From Pseudosporangium ferrugineum (GTDB lineage: Bacteria > Actinomycetota > Actinomycetes > Mycobacteriales > Micromonosporaceae), in the NCBI RefSeq assembly GCF_003002065.1, contig NZ_PVZG01000023.1:1-64000 (forward strand): DNA of 64,000 bases, given 5' to 3'. The translations under genes and the position numbers were made by a program. A model generated the notes under the pieces. That model made no database searches. It saw nothing but the letters and a program-made list of their open reading frames with translations, and was not told the origin of the DNA. How positions within the stretch are numbered: the stretch's first letter is position 1; each line of letters starts with the position of its first letter. Of this stretch, positions 34,419 to 43,153 are shown one piece after another.

Positions 34419-35003
34419 TCAGCGGCGGCGGGAGCCGCGGAGGAATTGGTCGACGGCGGTTTCGGTGATGCCGGTCAGGAGGTCGGGGGCGACCAGGTTG
34501 CCGTTGATCAGGGTGGCGATGCCCTGGAGGGTCGCGAAGAAGACGATGCCGACGCGTTGGGGGTCGCCCGGTTCGAGGATGTTCTCCGTCTGGCCCTGGA
34601 TGATCAGGTCGTTCATCAGGCCGAAGGGGGCGGCGGCCGCCGCGACCAGGCGGTCGGCGCCCTCGGTGTGCTTGCGGGCGTACATCAGCTCGAGCAGGGC
34701 CGCGTCCTCGGTCGCGAAGCGGAGGTAGGCCGCCGCCACCGCGTGCAGGCGGGGGACGAAGCCGGGGCCCGCGCCGGTGAGGGCCGCGCGGAGTTCGTCG
34801 TCCAGGCGGGCGAAGCCGGCTTCGCCGAGGGCGTCGAGGAGGGCCTGGCGATCCGCGAAGTGGCGGCGCGGGGCGGCGTGGCTGACGCCGGCCTCGCGGG
34901 CGAGTTCGCGCAGCGACAGCTGGTCGGCGCCGTGTTCGCGGAGGCCGCGTTCGGCGGCGGCGAGCAGGGCCGCCCGGAGGTTTCCGTGATGGTACGAGGG
35001 CAC
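34419..35003 (-). CDS. TetR-family regulator
   Basis: A 194-residue repressor. The N-terminal helix-turn-helix is LLAAAERGLREHGADQLSLRELAREAGVSHAAPRRHFADRQALLDAL. The C-terminal domain, with ELMYARK and VFFATLQGIATLINGNLVAPDLL, resembles the TetR_C_13-like group. GTG 35003 lies 6 nt after TAGGAT. It diverges from an SDR gene across 64 bp packed with inverted repeats, so control of that SDR is likely. Confidence 0.88.
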   Translation of the reverse strand: MPSYHHGNLRAALLAAAERGLREHGADQLSLRELAREAGVSHAAPRRHFADRQALLDALGEAGFARLDDELRAALTGAGPGFVPRLHAVAAAYLRFATEDAALLELMYARKHTEGADRLVAAAAAPFGLMNDLIIQGQTENILEPGDPQRVGIVFFATLQGIATLINGNLVAPDLLTGITETAVDQFLRGSRRR

Positions 35004-35031
35004 CCGCCGATCCTAGTCGACCATGTTGCCG

Positions 35032-35076
35032 TTGACACCATTGTTGTCACCGCATACATTGTTGACCATGACAACA
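35032..35076 (+). promoter_or_regulatory. Promoter and TetR-type operator before the SDR gene
   Basis: TTGACA (35032-35037), 17 bp, TACATT (35055-35060), then the ATG 7 nt later: a near-consensus promoter for a leaderless message. TGTTGTCA (35042-35049) and TGACAACA (35069-35076) are perfect complements flanking the -10 box, and TGACA (35033-35037) also pairs with TGTCA (35045-35049). A repressor here would cover the promoter. Confidence 0.65.
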
Positions 35077-35910
35077 TTCAGCGCCGCGCAGATTCCCGAC
35101 CTGACCGGACGCACCGCGGTCGTCACCGGGGCGAACAGCGGCCTCGGCCGGGTCACCGCGCGCGAGCTCGCCGCCAGAGGCGCCCGCGTCGTGCTCGCCG
35201 TCCGCAGCCTCGACAAGGGCCGGGCCGCGGCCGCGACCATGACCGGCGAGACCGAGGTGCGGCGGCTCGACCTCGCCGACCTTTCGTCGGTACGCCGATT
35301 CGCGCGCGACCTCACCGAACCGGTCGACCTGCTCATCAACAACGCCGGCCTGATGGTGCCGCCGTTCGGGCGTACGGTGGACGGGTTCGAAATGCAGTTC
35401 GGCACCAACCACCTCGGGCATTTCGCGCTCACCAACCTGCTGCTGCCGCGGATCCGGGGCCGGGTGGTGACCGTGTCGTCGTCCGGGCACCGGGCCGGCA
35501 CCATCGACTTCGACGACCTGAGCTGGGAGCGGAAGCCCTATCGCGCGTTCCCGGCGTACGCGCAGTCGAAGTTGGCGAATCTGCTCTTCACCGCCGAACT
35601 GCAGCGACGCCTGACCGCGGCCGGGTCGCCGGTGCTCGCCACCGCCGCGCATCCCGGGATGGCCGCCACGAACCTGCTCGGACACCGGGAACCGTCCCTG
35701 CTCACCCGCTTCGCCCAGAGCGAGGACGACGGCGCCCTGCCGATCCTGTACGCGGCGGTGGCGGACATGCCGGGCGGCGGCTACGCGGGGCCGGGCGGAT
35801 TCCTCCAGGGCCGCGGCGCGCCGAAACTCGTCGGACGCTCCCGGGCCGCCCGCGACGAGACGGTCGCCCGGCGCCTGTGGACGGTCTCGGAGCGGCTGAC
35901 CGCGGGATAG
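35068..35910 (+). CDS. SDR-family oxidoreductase
   Basis: A 280-residue short-chain dehydrogenase with VVTGANSGLG, NNAGLM, the catalytic VSSSG and YAQSK (Tyr/Lys), and AAHPGMAATNLLG after it, like retinol-dehydrogenase/WWOX-type SDRs. Substrate unknown. The first in-frame ATG at 35023 would place the start inside the promoter; 35068 fits the -10 box and gives a standard N-terminus. Likely repressed by the divergent TetR protein. Confidence 0.88.
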   Translation: MTTFSAAQIPDLTGRTAVVTGANSGLGRVTARELAARGARVVLAVRSLDKGRAAAATMTGETEVRRLDLADLSSVRRFARDLTEPVDLLINNAGLMVPPFGRTVDGFEMQFGTNHLGHFALTNLLLPRIRGRVVTVSSSGHRAGTIDFDDLSWERKPYRAFPAYAQSKLANLLFTAELQRRLTAAGSPVLATAAHPGMAATNLLGHREPSLLTRFAQSEDDGALPILYAAVADMPGGGYAGPGGFLQGRGAPKLVGRSRAARDETVARRLWTVSERLTAG

Positions 35911-35964
35911 ATACGGGCCTTTCGCACCTACGGACCGCCGCCCCGGCCCCCTACCGTCCAAGGT

Positions 35965-36447
35965 GTGTTCATCAGCGACGACAGACTGCGAGCCATGTAC
36001 GCCGGCGGCAAGGCCGACGCCACCGCCCGCCGCTTCGCCCGCCTGTGGGCAGCGGTCTTCGGCGCCGGACTGACCTCCCGGCGCTGGATCACCCTCGAGG
36101 TCCCCGGCCGCACCACCGGCAACACCACCCGCTTCCCCCTCGGCATGACCGCCTGGCAGGGAAACTGGTACCTGGTACCGATGCTCGGCGGCTCATGCAA
36201 CTGGGTCCGCAACGTACGCGCCGCCAACGGAAAAGCCGTCATCCGCCACCGCCGCGCCCGCCCCTGCCGCCTCATCGAGATCCCCGAGCCCGACCGCGCC
36301 CCCATCCTGAAAGAATTCGTGACGCAGGTCCCGGGCGCCCGCCCCCACGTCCCCGTCGACCGGCACGCCCCGGTCACCGCCTTCGCGGCGATCGCGGACC
36401 GCTACCCGGCCTTCCGCGTCGAATTCGAGGAAGCCCCCGGCCACTGA
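35965..36447 (+). CDS. DDN-like F420-dependent nitroreductase-family protein
   Basis: A 160-residue split-barrel protein. ITLEVPGRTTGNTTRFPLGMTAWQGNWYLVPMLGGSCNWVRNVRAA follows the pattern of deazaflavin (F420)-dependent nitroreductases of the DDN family: the xTxGRxTGxxRxxPL cofactor segment and the WxxNxxA loop. The usual Lys of the TGK motif is replaced. GTG 35965 lies 7 nt after TACCGT. It implies an organism that makes F420. It is 54 bp downstream of the SDR gene. Confidence 0.8.
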   Translation: MFISDDRLRAMYAGGKADATARRFARLWAAVFGAGLTSRRWITLEVPGRTTGNTTRFPLGMTAWQGNWYLVPMLGGSCNWVRNVRAANGKAVIRHRRARPCRLIEIPEPDRAPILKEFVTQVPGARPHVPVDRHAPVTAFAAIADRYPAFRVEFEEAPGH

Positions 36448-36615
36448 CGAACGGAAGCGTGCATTCCCCGCCGAACGAAGAACCGCAGGAACTCGGGATA
36501 TCGGGCTTAGCGGCGATCAGCAGCCGCCGTGGAATCACCACGAGGCGCTCGTCAACTCCGATGGTGACGCCATCGGGCAGGCGACCGGAATGGTCGGCCG
36601 TATGCTCGCGAACGA
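36448..36615. other. Short intergenic gap
   Basis: Convergent gap between the DDN-like and GlxA genes. On the minus strand a short open stretch reads SGRLPDGVTIGVDERLVVIP-like text with coding-like composition but no start, stop context or family, perhaps a gene remnant. No strong terminator hairpin was found. Confidence 0.3.
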
Positions 36616-37566
36616 TCAGGGGCCGGTCGTGCCGAAGCGTTTGCGGTAGGTGGTCGGGGGCACGCCGAGCCGGCGGAAGAATGCCCGGCGCAGGGTTTCG
36701 TCGCTGCCGAAGCCGCTGGCCCGGGCCGCGGCCGTGACGGAGGCGCCGTCGACCAGGAGGCGTTGGGCGGCCTCGATGCGGGTGAGTTCCACGAAGCCGG
36801 TGGCGGTCATGCCGAGTTCGGTGCGGAACAGCCGGGTGAGGTGGCGCGGCGACACCCCGGCCGCGCGGGCCATCGAGGTCAGCGTGTGGTCGCCCGCCGG
36901 GTCGCGGGTGACGGCGTCGAGGACGGTGCGCAGGGTGCCGGCCCGCGCCGGCGGTACGTCGAGGCGGGTGGAGAACTGTGATTGACCGCCGGGGCGCTGC
37001 ATGAAGACGACGAGGGTGCGGGCCACGTCGCGGGCGAGGTGCGGGCCGTGGTCGAGTTCCACCAGGGCGAGCGCGAGGTCGATGCCGGCGCTGACGCCGG
37101 CCGAGGTGAACACCGTGCCGGCCCGGACGAAGAGGGCGTCCGGGGTGACCGAGACCGCCGGATGCCGGCGCCGCAGCACCTCGGCGTAGCGCCAGTGGGT
37201 CGTCGCCGCGCGGCCGTCGAGCAGGCCCGCCCCGGCCAGCAGGAAGCTTCCGGTGCAGATGGCGGCCGTCCGTCCCGCCGCCGCGCCGAGCCGGGCCACG
37301 GTGGCGATCAGGGCCGGGTCGAGGAGGGGAGGTCCGTCGGCGCCGGGCACGAGGAGGGTGTCGAAGCGTTGCCCGGCGGCGGCCTCGTCGACGGCCATTC
37401 TCACCCCGCTGGACGTACGCACCCAGCCCCGTTCCGGCCCCACGACCGTGATCGCGTACCGCCCCCGGCCGGCGTCGGCCTCGTGCAGCACCTCGACCGG
37501 GCCGGCCGCGTCGAGCAGCGTCATCCCGTCGTACGCCAGCAGCCCCACCCGGTGCACCGGCGCCAC
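36616..37566 (-). CDS. GlxA-type AraC-family regulator
   Basis: A 316-residue regulator joining a DJ-1/PfpI-like domain (VGLLAYDGMTLLDAAGPVEVL; AAICTGSFLLAGAGLLDGRAATTHW) to a C-terminal AraC double helix-turn-helix (LTSMARAAGVSPRHLTRLFRTELGM...AAARASGFGSDETLRRAFFRRLGVPPTTYRKRF). The DJ-1 domain is thought to sense a ligand. It diverges from the nitrilase-family gene across 77 bp, a common partnership, so that gene is the likely target. Confidence 0.9.
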   Translation of the reverse strand: MAPVHRVGLLAYDGMTLLDAAGPVEVLHEADAGRGRYAITVVGPERGWVRTSSGVRMAVDEAAAGQRFDTLLVPGADGPPLLDPALIATVARLGAAAGRTAAICTGSFLLAGAGLLDGRAATTHWRYAEVLRRRHPAVSVTPDALFVRAGTVFTSAGVSAGIDLALALVELDHGPHLARDVARTLVVFMQRPGGQSQFSTRLDVPPARAGTLRTVLDAVTRDPAGDHTLTSMARAAGVSPRHLTRLFRTELGMTATGFVELTRIEAAQRLLVDGASVTAAARASGFGSDETLRRAFFRRLGVPPTTYRKRFGTTGP

Positions 37567-37643
37567 CTCCCGATGTCCCGATCCGAGGGTTTTCCGTCCG
37601 TACGGACATTCTTCCCGGCCGCGACCGCCGCCAGGCTCATCCC

Positions 37644-38456
37644 ATGAGAATCACCGTCTGCCAGCTCGACAACCGCCCCGGGCACCGCGACGACGCCCTG
37701 GCGGCGCTCGCCGATCACGTCGCCGGCGCCGGCTCCGAGCTCGTCGTCCTGCCCGAGCTGCCCTTCTCCGACTGGCTGGCCGCCGACGCCGCCGTCGACC
37801 CGGCGCGCTGGCAGAGCAGCGTCGAGGAGCACGACGCCGCGGTCGAGCGCCTGGGCCGCCTGGGCGCCGCCGCGGTGATCGCGTCCCGGCCGATCGTCGG
37901 GAGCACCGGCAGCCGCCGGAACCAGGCCTTCGTGTGGACTCCGGCGGCGGGCGCGACCGGCATCCGCGAGAAGCACTATCTGCCCGACGAACCCGGCTTC
38001 TGGGAGGCGACCTGGTACGACCCCGGCGACCTGTCCTTCGACCTCTGCCACGCCGGGGAGGCGCGGGCCGGCGTACAGCTGTGCACCGAGCTCTGGTTCC
38101 TGGAATGGGCCCGGCACTACGGGCGCGAAGGAGCGGAGGTGCTGTGCCTGCCCCGTGCCACCCCCTACGAGTCGCTCGACAAGTGGCTGGCCGGCGGGCG
38201 CACGGCGGCCGTCTGCTCGGGGGCGTATTCGGTCTCGTCCAACCAGTGGTCGCCGGGCGGTTCGGGGCTCGACTGCGGCGGGCTCGGCTGGGTGATCGAC
38301 CCCGACGGCACGGTGCTGGCGACGACGGGGCCGGACGAGCCGTTCGTCACGGTGGACGCGGACCTGACCGTGGCCCGGACGGCCAAGACCACCTACCCCC
38401 GCTACGTCCGTGAACAGCCGGAGCGGGGCAGCGCGGAGGAGCCTTTCCGTCCATAA
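37644..38456 (+). CDS. Carbon-nitrogen hydrolase (nitrilase superfamily)
   Basis: A 270-residue amidase/nitrilase-fold enzyme with the catalytic Glu in VVLPELPFSDW, Lys in REKHYLPDE and Cys in GVQLCTELWF. It hydrolyses an amide or nitrile C-N bond; the substrate is not predictable. The start follows a CAGGCT box by 6 nt. Probably regulated by the divergent GlxA-type protein. Confidence 0.88.
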   Translation: MRITVCQLDNRPGHRDDALAALADHVAGAGSELVVLPELPFSDWLAADAAVDPARWQSSVEEHDAAVERLGRLGAAAVIASRPIVGSTGSRRNQAFVWTPAAGATGIREKHYLPDEPGFWEATWYDPGDLSFDLCHAGEARAGVQLCTELWFLEWARHYGREGAEVLCLPRATPYESLDKWLAGGRTAAVCSGAYSVSSNQWSPGGSGLDCGGLGWVIDPDGTVLATTGPDEPFVTVDADLTVARTAKTTYPRYVREQPERGSAEEPFRP

Positions 38457-38462
38457 TGGCGC

Positions 38463-39323
38463 ATGCCCAGACTCCGGAAGAAGCAGCGTGCGGCGGTCGA
38501 GCCCGCGGCCGGACAGCGCCGTCGCTTCCTGCCCGGGGTGGCCGCGCTGGTCGGGGCGAGCGGGTTGCTGGCCACCGTCACCGGGCTGGTGGTCACCCGA
38601 GGGTTCGATCCGATCGCCGACCAGGCCAAGGACGTGGTCGGGGCGAGCCCACTGGTCGTGTACGACGACGCCGGCGACCCGGAGACGTTGGACGGCACCG
38701 CGTTCGCGTTCGATCACGTGCTGCCGGCGGCCGTGCTCAGCGGGCCCTCCGGCTCGGGCGCCGTGTCCGGCCGGCTGATCCGCGAGGGCGCCGTCCGGGT
38801 GGCGCGCGGCGCGACCGCGATCACGATCGAGAACGCCCGCAAGGAGACCGCGCTGATCACCTCGATCCGGGCCGAGGTGCGCAAGCGTACGCCGGCGCCC
38901 TCGGCGGCCCTGGTCGTCATGGGACCGTCCGGCGGTCTCGCCGAGGGCCCGATCGAGCTGCACTTCGACCTCGACGGCGTGGACCTCGACGCCCGTACGC
39001 TCGACAAGCGGGGCAAGCCGGCCGGGAAATTCCTCGACGCGCACGGCGTGGAGCTGGCCGCCGGCGAGAAGCTGCGGTTCAACCTGGTGGGTCACGCGGC
39101 GAAGGACTCCGTCGAGTGGCTGGTGAAGGTCGGTTACGTGGTCAACGGCAAGGCCCGCACCCTCGACCTGGATCCGAAGCGCCGGCCCATGCGCGTCACG
39201 GGCGCCAGCGCCTCGTATCGGGAGGCGTTCATCTGGGATGCGGCAGGACTGACCCGGGAGCCGCTCAAGAAGGTCTGCCCCACCGACTGCCGGCGTCAGC
39301 CGTTCGCCGAGACGCCGCGATGA
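38463..39323 (+). CDS. Membrane-anchored protein of unknown function (first of a coupled pair)
   Basis: A 286-residue protein: a basic N-terminus (PRLRKKQRA), one transmembrane segment (PGVAALVGASGLLATVTGLVV) and a long extracytoplasmic beta-rich part with two cysteines near the end (VCPTDC). I do not recognise the family. The stop overlaps the next gene in an ATGA junction, so the two are probably made together and may form a complex. It starts 6 bp after the nitrilase stop and could share its transcript. Confidence 0.65.
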   Translation: MPRLRKKQRAAVEPAAGQRRRFLPGVAALVGASGLLATVTGLVVTRGFDPIADQAKDVVGASPLVVYDDAGDPETLDGTAFAFDHVLPAAVLSGPSGSGAVSGRLIREGAVRVARGATAITIENARKETALITSIRAEVRKRTPAPSAALVVMGPSGGLAEGPIELHFDLDGVDLDARTLDKRGKPAGKFLDAHGVELAAGEKLRFNLVGHAAKDSVEWLVKVGYVVNGKARTLDLDPKRRPMRVTGASASYREAFIWDAAGLTREPLKKVCPTDCRRQPFAETPR

Positions 39324-40117
39324 GCCCGGCGGTCCTGCGGCGGGTGGCGCTGGCCGCCGCGATTCTTCTCGTGCCGTCGGTGGTGGTCGGCGTCGTGGCG
39401 GCCCGGCGCTCGGCGCCCGCCGGGACCGCGCCGCAGCCGTCCGCATCCCGCCCCGAGGAGCCCGTGACGCTGACCGCCGCGCTCGAGCCGTACCAGATCG
39501 TGGTCTTTCCGGGGAAGCTGGATCCGTCGGCGGCGCCGCCCGCCGACTCCTGCCGGTCCGCCATGGCCGCGATGCGCGGCCTCGGCGGCGTTCCCGCGAT
39601 CGTCGGCCGGCTGGCCGTGGCGTTCCGGGCCGCCCGGACCGTCCAGCTGAGCGTCGACAAGGTCTCGATCGTCACCGTACGCCGGGAGCACACCCCCCTC
39701 TCGGCCGTGGCCTCCTGCGCCACGCCGGACGGCCCGGCTCCCTGGGAGCCCACCTTCAACGAGCCCTTCCCGTTCGGGACCGGCGAGCTGACCTACAGCA
39801 CGCCGGTGGTGCGGCTCGCCGACCAGTCGGCGCCGTCGGTGGCGCCGATCGTGATGGACAAGCCGGTCGGCGAGGGAACGTTCGACCTGCGGGCCGGCAC
39901 GACCGCCACCATCCCCGTCTACGTGCTGTCGGCGGGTGGCCCCACCTTCCGGACCGGCTTCCAGGTGGAGGTCGACCTCACCGTCAACGGGCGGGCCCGG
40001 CACCTGGTCGTCACCGACGCGGGCGCGCCGTTCTGGTTCTACGAGGCGAACTTCCGCCAGGGCGACGGCCCGATCCTGCAGTGGATCAGCGCCACGAAGA
40101 GCTGGCGGACCCGCTGA
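39320..40117 (+). CDS. Membrane-anchored protein of unknown function (second of the pair)
   Basis: A 265-residue protein with an N-terminal membrane helix (VALAAAILLVPSVVVGVVAA), a Pro/Ala-rich linker and a beta-rich outer domain with two cysteines (DSCRSA, ASCATP). It and its partner share the same plan and the phrase VNGKAR/VNGRAR followed by LDL/LVV, hinting that they are distant paralogues. No enzyme motif is evident. Coupled to the upstream gene by a 4-bp overlap; convergent with a CBM32-like gene 4 bp away. Confidence 0.62.
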   Translation: MSPAVLRRVALAAAILLVPSVVVGVVAARRSAPAGTAPQPSASRPEEPVTLTAALEPYQIVVFPGKLDPSAAPPADSCRSAMAAMRGLGGVPAIVGRLAVAFRAARTVQLSVDKVSIVTVRREHTPLSAVASCATPDGPAPWEPTFNEPFPFGTGELTYSTPVVRLADQSAPSVAPIVMDKPVGEGTFDLRAGTTATIPVYVLSAGGPTFRTGFQVEVDLTVNGRARHLVVTDAGAPFWFYEANFRQGDGPILQWISATKSWRTR

Positions 40118-40121
40118 ACCG

Positions 40122-40940
40122 TCAGTGGGCGTACGTCTCGTACTCGCCGACCCGGGGCGTGCCGGCCGCGTCCAGGACGATGAAGGTGATCTTCCGGAGG
40201 GTGACCCGCCCGAACGTGATGGTTCCCGCGCCGTTGCCGGAGGCGAGGATCGCGCCGTTGTCGTGGTTCCGGAGCCGCCAGGAGCCGATGCGGCCGCCGC
40301 CGGGGGCCTCGCGGATGCGGATCCGCGACAGGGTCACCGGCGAGGTCCACTTGACCGAGATCTCGCCGGTCGTGCCGATCGGGGACCAGAAGGTGCCCAT
40401 GTTCCCGTCCCGCACGTCCTTGAAGCTGCGGCCGTACGCCTTGCTCGACCCGTCCGCTCCCCCGTCGTAGCGCAGGCTGAGGTTGGGCCCGGACGGCGGC
40501 GGGGGCGTGTACGTCGGGGGCACGTAAGGCGGAGGCACGTACGGCGGGGGCGTGGTGGGCCGGTGCGTCGCGGGCAGCCGGGTGACAGCCACGCTCGTGC
40601 TGGCGGGTCCCGTCGGCCCGGCGCCGCCCGGGGCGCTGCCCGTGGGGGCGTCGCCGGCCGGGGGCGTGCTCGTCGGCAGGATCGGCACGATGCCCGGCCC
40701 GCCCGGCACCGACGGGAAGATCGGCGGTGCGGCGGCCGACGGCGGCTCCCAGGGCACGGGATAGGCCAGCACCTGCTCAGGCTCGTCCGGCTGCAACGCC
40801 ATCGCGGTGGCGGCGAGCAGCACGACGCTGCCGAGGGCGGCACCGATCAGCGTCCATCGGGCCCGTGCGGAGGCGTACCAGATCGTCACGGGGAGCAAGC
40901 GTATCGGCGACGATCGCCGCGCGGCAGTAGGAGAACCCAT
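40122..40940 (-). CDS. Membrane protein with proline-rich stalk and CBM32/F5-8C-like domain
   Basis: A 272-residue type II membrane protein. A cytoplasmic basic segment and one helix (WTLIGAALGSVVLLAATAMAL, about residues 29-49) precede a Pro/Thr-rich stalk (repeats of PPPYVPP). The last 130 residues (LSLRYDGGADGSSKAYGRSFKDVRDGNMGTFWSP...GEISVKWTSPVTLSRIRIRE) follow the discoidin/CBM32 pattern, including the NxxTFW calcium-loop segment. It probably binds sugars at the cell surface. The ATG at 40940 has no clear ribosome site; a GTG at the VTIWY segment is possible. Confidence 0.7.
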   Translation of the reverse strand: MGSPTAARRSSPIRLLPVTIWYASARARWTLIGAALGSVVLLAATAMALQPDEPEQVLAYPVPWEPPSAAAPPIFPSVPGGPGIVPILPTSTPPAGDAPTGSAPGGAGPTGPASTSVAVTRLPATHRPTTPPPYVPPPYVPPTYTPPPPSGPNLSLRYDGGADGSSKAYGRSFKDVRDGNMGTFWSPIGTTGEISVKWTSPVTLSRIRIREAPGGGRIGSWRLRNHDNGAILASGNGAGTITFGRVTLRKITFIVLDAAGTPRVGEYETYAH

Positions 40941-41058
40941 TGAAGTTCAATGATTTCTGTGCAGTGGGCCGACCTTGAATGTCCACAAGGGACGACATGG
41001 GAAACCCCGGTGCCCACTCCGCCGATCGGTGGGGTGGGCACCGGGCCGCGGCCGGGCG

Positions 41059-42606
41059 TCAGCTTCCGACGAGGGCGGACTCCGGCTCCGGTACGGCGGC
41101 CCGCGGCTTGCGGAAGGCCACCAGGATCAGGATGCCGCCGAGGAGGACCGCGACGGCGGCCCAGAACGCCGTCTCGTGCATCGCCGAGATGAAGGCGTCG
41201 TTGGCGGCGTCCGCGAGGTCCGGGCGGCGCAGGGCGTCCGCCACCGCCCGGGTGTGCTCGGCCGACGGGGACGCGGCGTCGCGCGCGGCCTCCGGGAACG
41301 AGGCGAGCGCCGGCGCGATCCCGTCCCGGTACGCCGAGGTGAGCACCGTGCCGAGCAGGGCGATGCCGAGCACACTGCCGACCTGGCGGACGGTGTTGTT
41401 GATGGCCGAGCCCGCGCCCATCCGGTCCGGCGGCAGCACGGCGATGACGGCGGTCACGGCCGGCGCGATGGAGCAGCCCATCGCCACGCCGTTGACCAGG
41501 CCGATCGCGCAGAAGATCAGCAGCGAGGTGTGCAGACCGAAGGTGAGGTTGCTGAGGAACGTCGCCGCCACCACGAGCAGGCCGATCCCGCTGACCGGCC
41601 CCACGCCGTAGCGCCGGGCCAGGCCGGCGCCGAGCCCCGAGCCGAACGCCACCCCCACCGCGCCGGGCAGGAAGGTCAGGCCGGTCTCGAGCGCGGTCAT
41701 GCCGCGGGCGCCCTGCAGATAGAAGTTGCCGAAGAACATCTGGCCGGTCATGCCGAAGAAGAGCGCGGCCATGGCGGCGTTCCCGGCGCTGAACCGGCGG
41801 TTACGGAACAGCCGCGGGTCGAACGACGGGTTGCGCGAACGCCACTCCATGACGATGAACCCGGCCAGCAGCGCCAGGCCGGCGAGCACGGGTCCCCAGA
41901 CGCGCGGGGTGCCCCAGCCGTTGTCCTGGCCGGCCTCGATCAGCCCGTACGTGAGCGCGGCCAGCCCGGCGGTGGAGAGCACCAGCCCGGCGGGGTCGGG
42001 CCGGCGGCGCTGCTCCTGCCGCGGATTCGGTACGAACAGGGCGATCCCGATCAGCGCGAGGGCGACCACCGGCAGGTTGACGAGGAACACCGAGCCCCAC
42101 CAGAAGTGGTCGACCAGGACCCCGCCGATCAGCGGGCCGAGGGCGACCCCGACGCCGCTGGAGGCGGACCAGGCGGCGATCGCCCCGGCCCGGCGCTCGG
42201 GCGTGAAGGTGACGCCGATGATCGCCATCGAGGTCGGCATCATCAGCGCGCCGCCCAGGCCCATGAGGCCCCGGGCGAAGATCAGGCTGGTGGCGTTGCC
42301 GGCCCAGGCGGCCCAGATCGAGGCGGCGCCGAAGCAGAGGATGCCGATCACGAGGATCGTGCGGTGGCCGTACCGGTCGCCGAGGGCGCCCGCGGCGAAG
42401 AGCGCGGTGGCGAACAGCAGCGAGTAGGCGCCCACGGCCCACTGGAGTTCGCCCGGGGTGGCGTTGAGGCCGCCGACCGGATCGGCGAGGCGTTCGAGGG
42501 CGATGCCCAGGATCGTCGTGTCGATCCAGATGAGGACGGCGGCGAAGACGAGCACGGACAGCACGCGGCGCTGCCGTACCCTGGTTGACAGGTCCCTGAC
42601 GGTCAT
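41059..42606 (-). CDS. MFS drug transporter (DHA2/EmrB-QacA type)
   Basis: A 515-residue transporter with 14 predicted membrane helices. Motif D1 is visible early (WIDTTILGIALERL), motif A as GALGDRYGHRTILVIG, and motif C-like GPLIGGVLVDHFWWGSVFLVNLPV. It probably exports toxic compounds with proton exchange. ATG 42606 follows a leaderless-type promoter that overlaps the TGACAGG palindrome at 42627-42642, so the divergent MarR protein is the likely repressor. Confidence 0.9.
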   Translation of the reverse strand: MTVRDLSTRVRQRRVLSVLVFAAVLIWIDTTILGIALERLADPVGGLNATPGELQWAVGAYSLLFATALFAAGALGDRYGHRTILVIGILCFGAASIWAAWAGNATSLIFARGLMGLGGALMMPTSMAIIGVTFTPERRAGAIAAWSASSGVGVALGPLIGGVLVDHFWWGSVFLVNLPVVALALIGIALFVPNPRQEQRRRPDPAGLVLSTAGLAALTYGLIEAGQDNGWGTPRVWGPVLAGLALLAGFIVMEWRSRNPSFDPRLFRNRRFSAGNAAMAALFFGMTGQMFFGNFYLQGARGMTALETGLTFLPGAVGVAFGSGLGAGLARRYGVGPVSGIGLLVVAATFLSNLTFGLHTSLLIFCAIGLVNGVAMGCSIAPAVTAVIAVLPPDRMGAGSAINNTVRQVGSVLGIALLGTVLTSAYRDGIAPALASFPEAARDAASPSAEHTRAVADALRRPDLADAANDAFISAMHETAFWAAVAVLLGGILILVAFRKPRAAVPEPESALVGS

Positions 42607-42613
42607 GCGGCCC

Positions 42614-42643
42614 ACTATCCGTCAAATGACAGGTTCCTGTCAA
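42614..42643 (-). promoter_or_regulatory. Promoter and MarR-type operator for the MFS gene
   Basis: On the minus strand TTGACA (42643-42638) is followed after 18 bp by GATAGT (42619-42614), 7 nt before the ATG. The inverted repeat TGACAGG-tt-CCTGTCA at 42627-42642 has perfect 7-bp arms and covers the -35 element, 12 bp before the MarR start. Confidence 0.7.
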
Positions 42644-42653
42644 TCGTGGCCGC

Positions 42654-43115
42654 GTGCACAATGGTGAAGTGACCAACCTCGGCCCCTGCTCGACCTTCCT
42701 CGTCCGGCACGCCTGGCTGTCGCTGCGCGGGGCCGTGTCCGAGGAGCTCACCCGCCACGACCTGTCGGTCGCGCAGTTCGCCTCCCTGCTCATGCTCGAG
42801 GAGAAGCCCGGCCTGACCGTCGCGGACGTGGCGCGCGAGGTCTCCACCGCCCGGCAGTCCGCCAACGAGATGCTCGCCGGGCTGGAGACCGCCGGCCTGG
42901 TCGAACGCCGGCCGCACCCCTCGGACCGCCGCTCCCAGCAGGTCTTCCTCACCGACGCCGGCCGGCAACGCCTGACCGAGGCGCTGCCGTCCGTGCAGGC
43001 GGTCGAGGCCCGGCTGTCCGCGGGCTTCACCGCCGAGGAACTCGCCGTGGTCAACGCCTGGCTGCACCGGATGACCGAGCCCGCACCGGCGGGCGAGGAG
43101 ATCTCCACCCTCTAG
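42654..43115 (+). CDS. MarR-family regulator
   Basis: A 153-residue winged-helix dimer protein with the family core LSVAQFASLLMLEEKPGLTVADVAREVSTARQSANEMLAGLETAGLVERRPHPSDRRSQQVFLTDAGRQRL; the DRRS wing is typical. GTG 42654 or GTG 42669 may be the start. It diverges from the DHA2 exporter across 47 bp that carry a clear palindrome, so it likely represses the exporter and itself until a toxic ligand binds. Confidence 0.88.
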   Translation: MHNGEVTNLGPCSTFLVRHAWLSLRGAVSEELTRHDLSVAQFASLLMLEEKPGLTVADVAREVSTARQSANEMLAGLETAGLVERRPHPSDRRSQQVFLTDAGRQRLTEALPSVQAVEARLSAGFTAEELAVVNAWLHRMTEPAPAGEEISTL

Positions 43116-43153
43116 GCTCACCCGCCGTCGCCGGCTCGGCGACAATCTGCACC

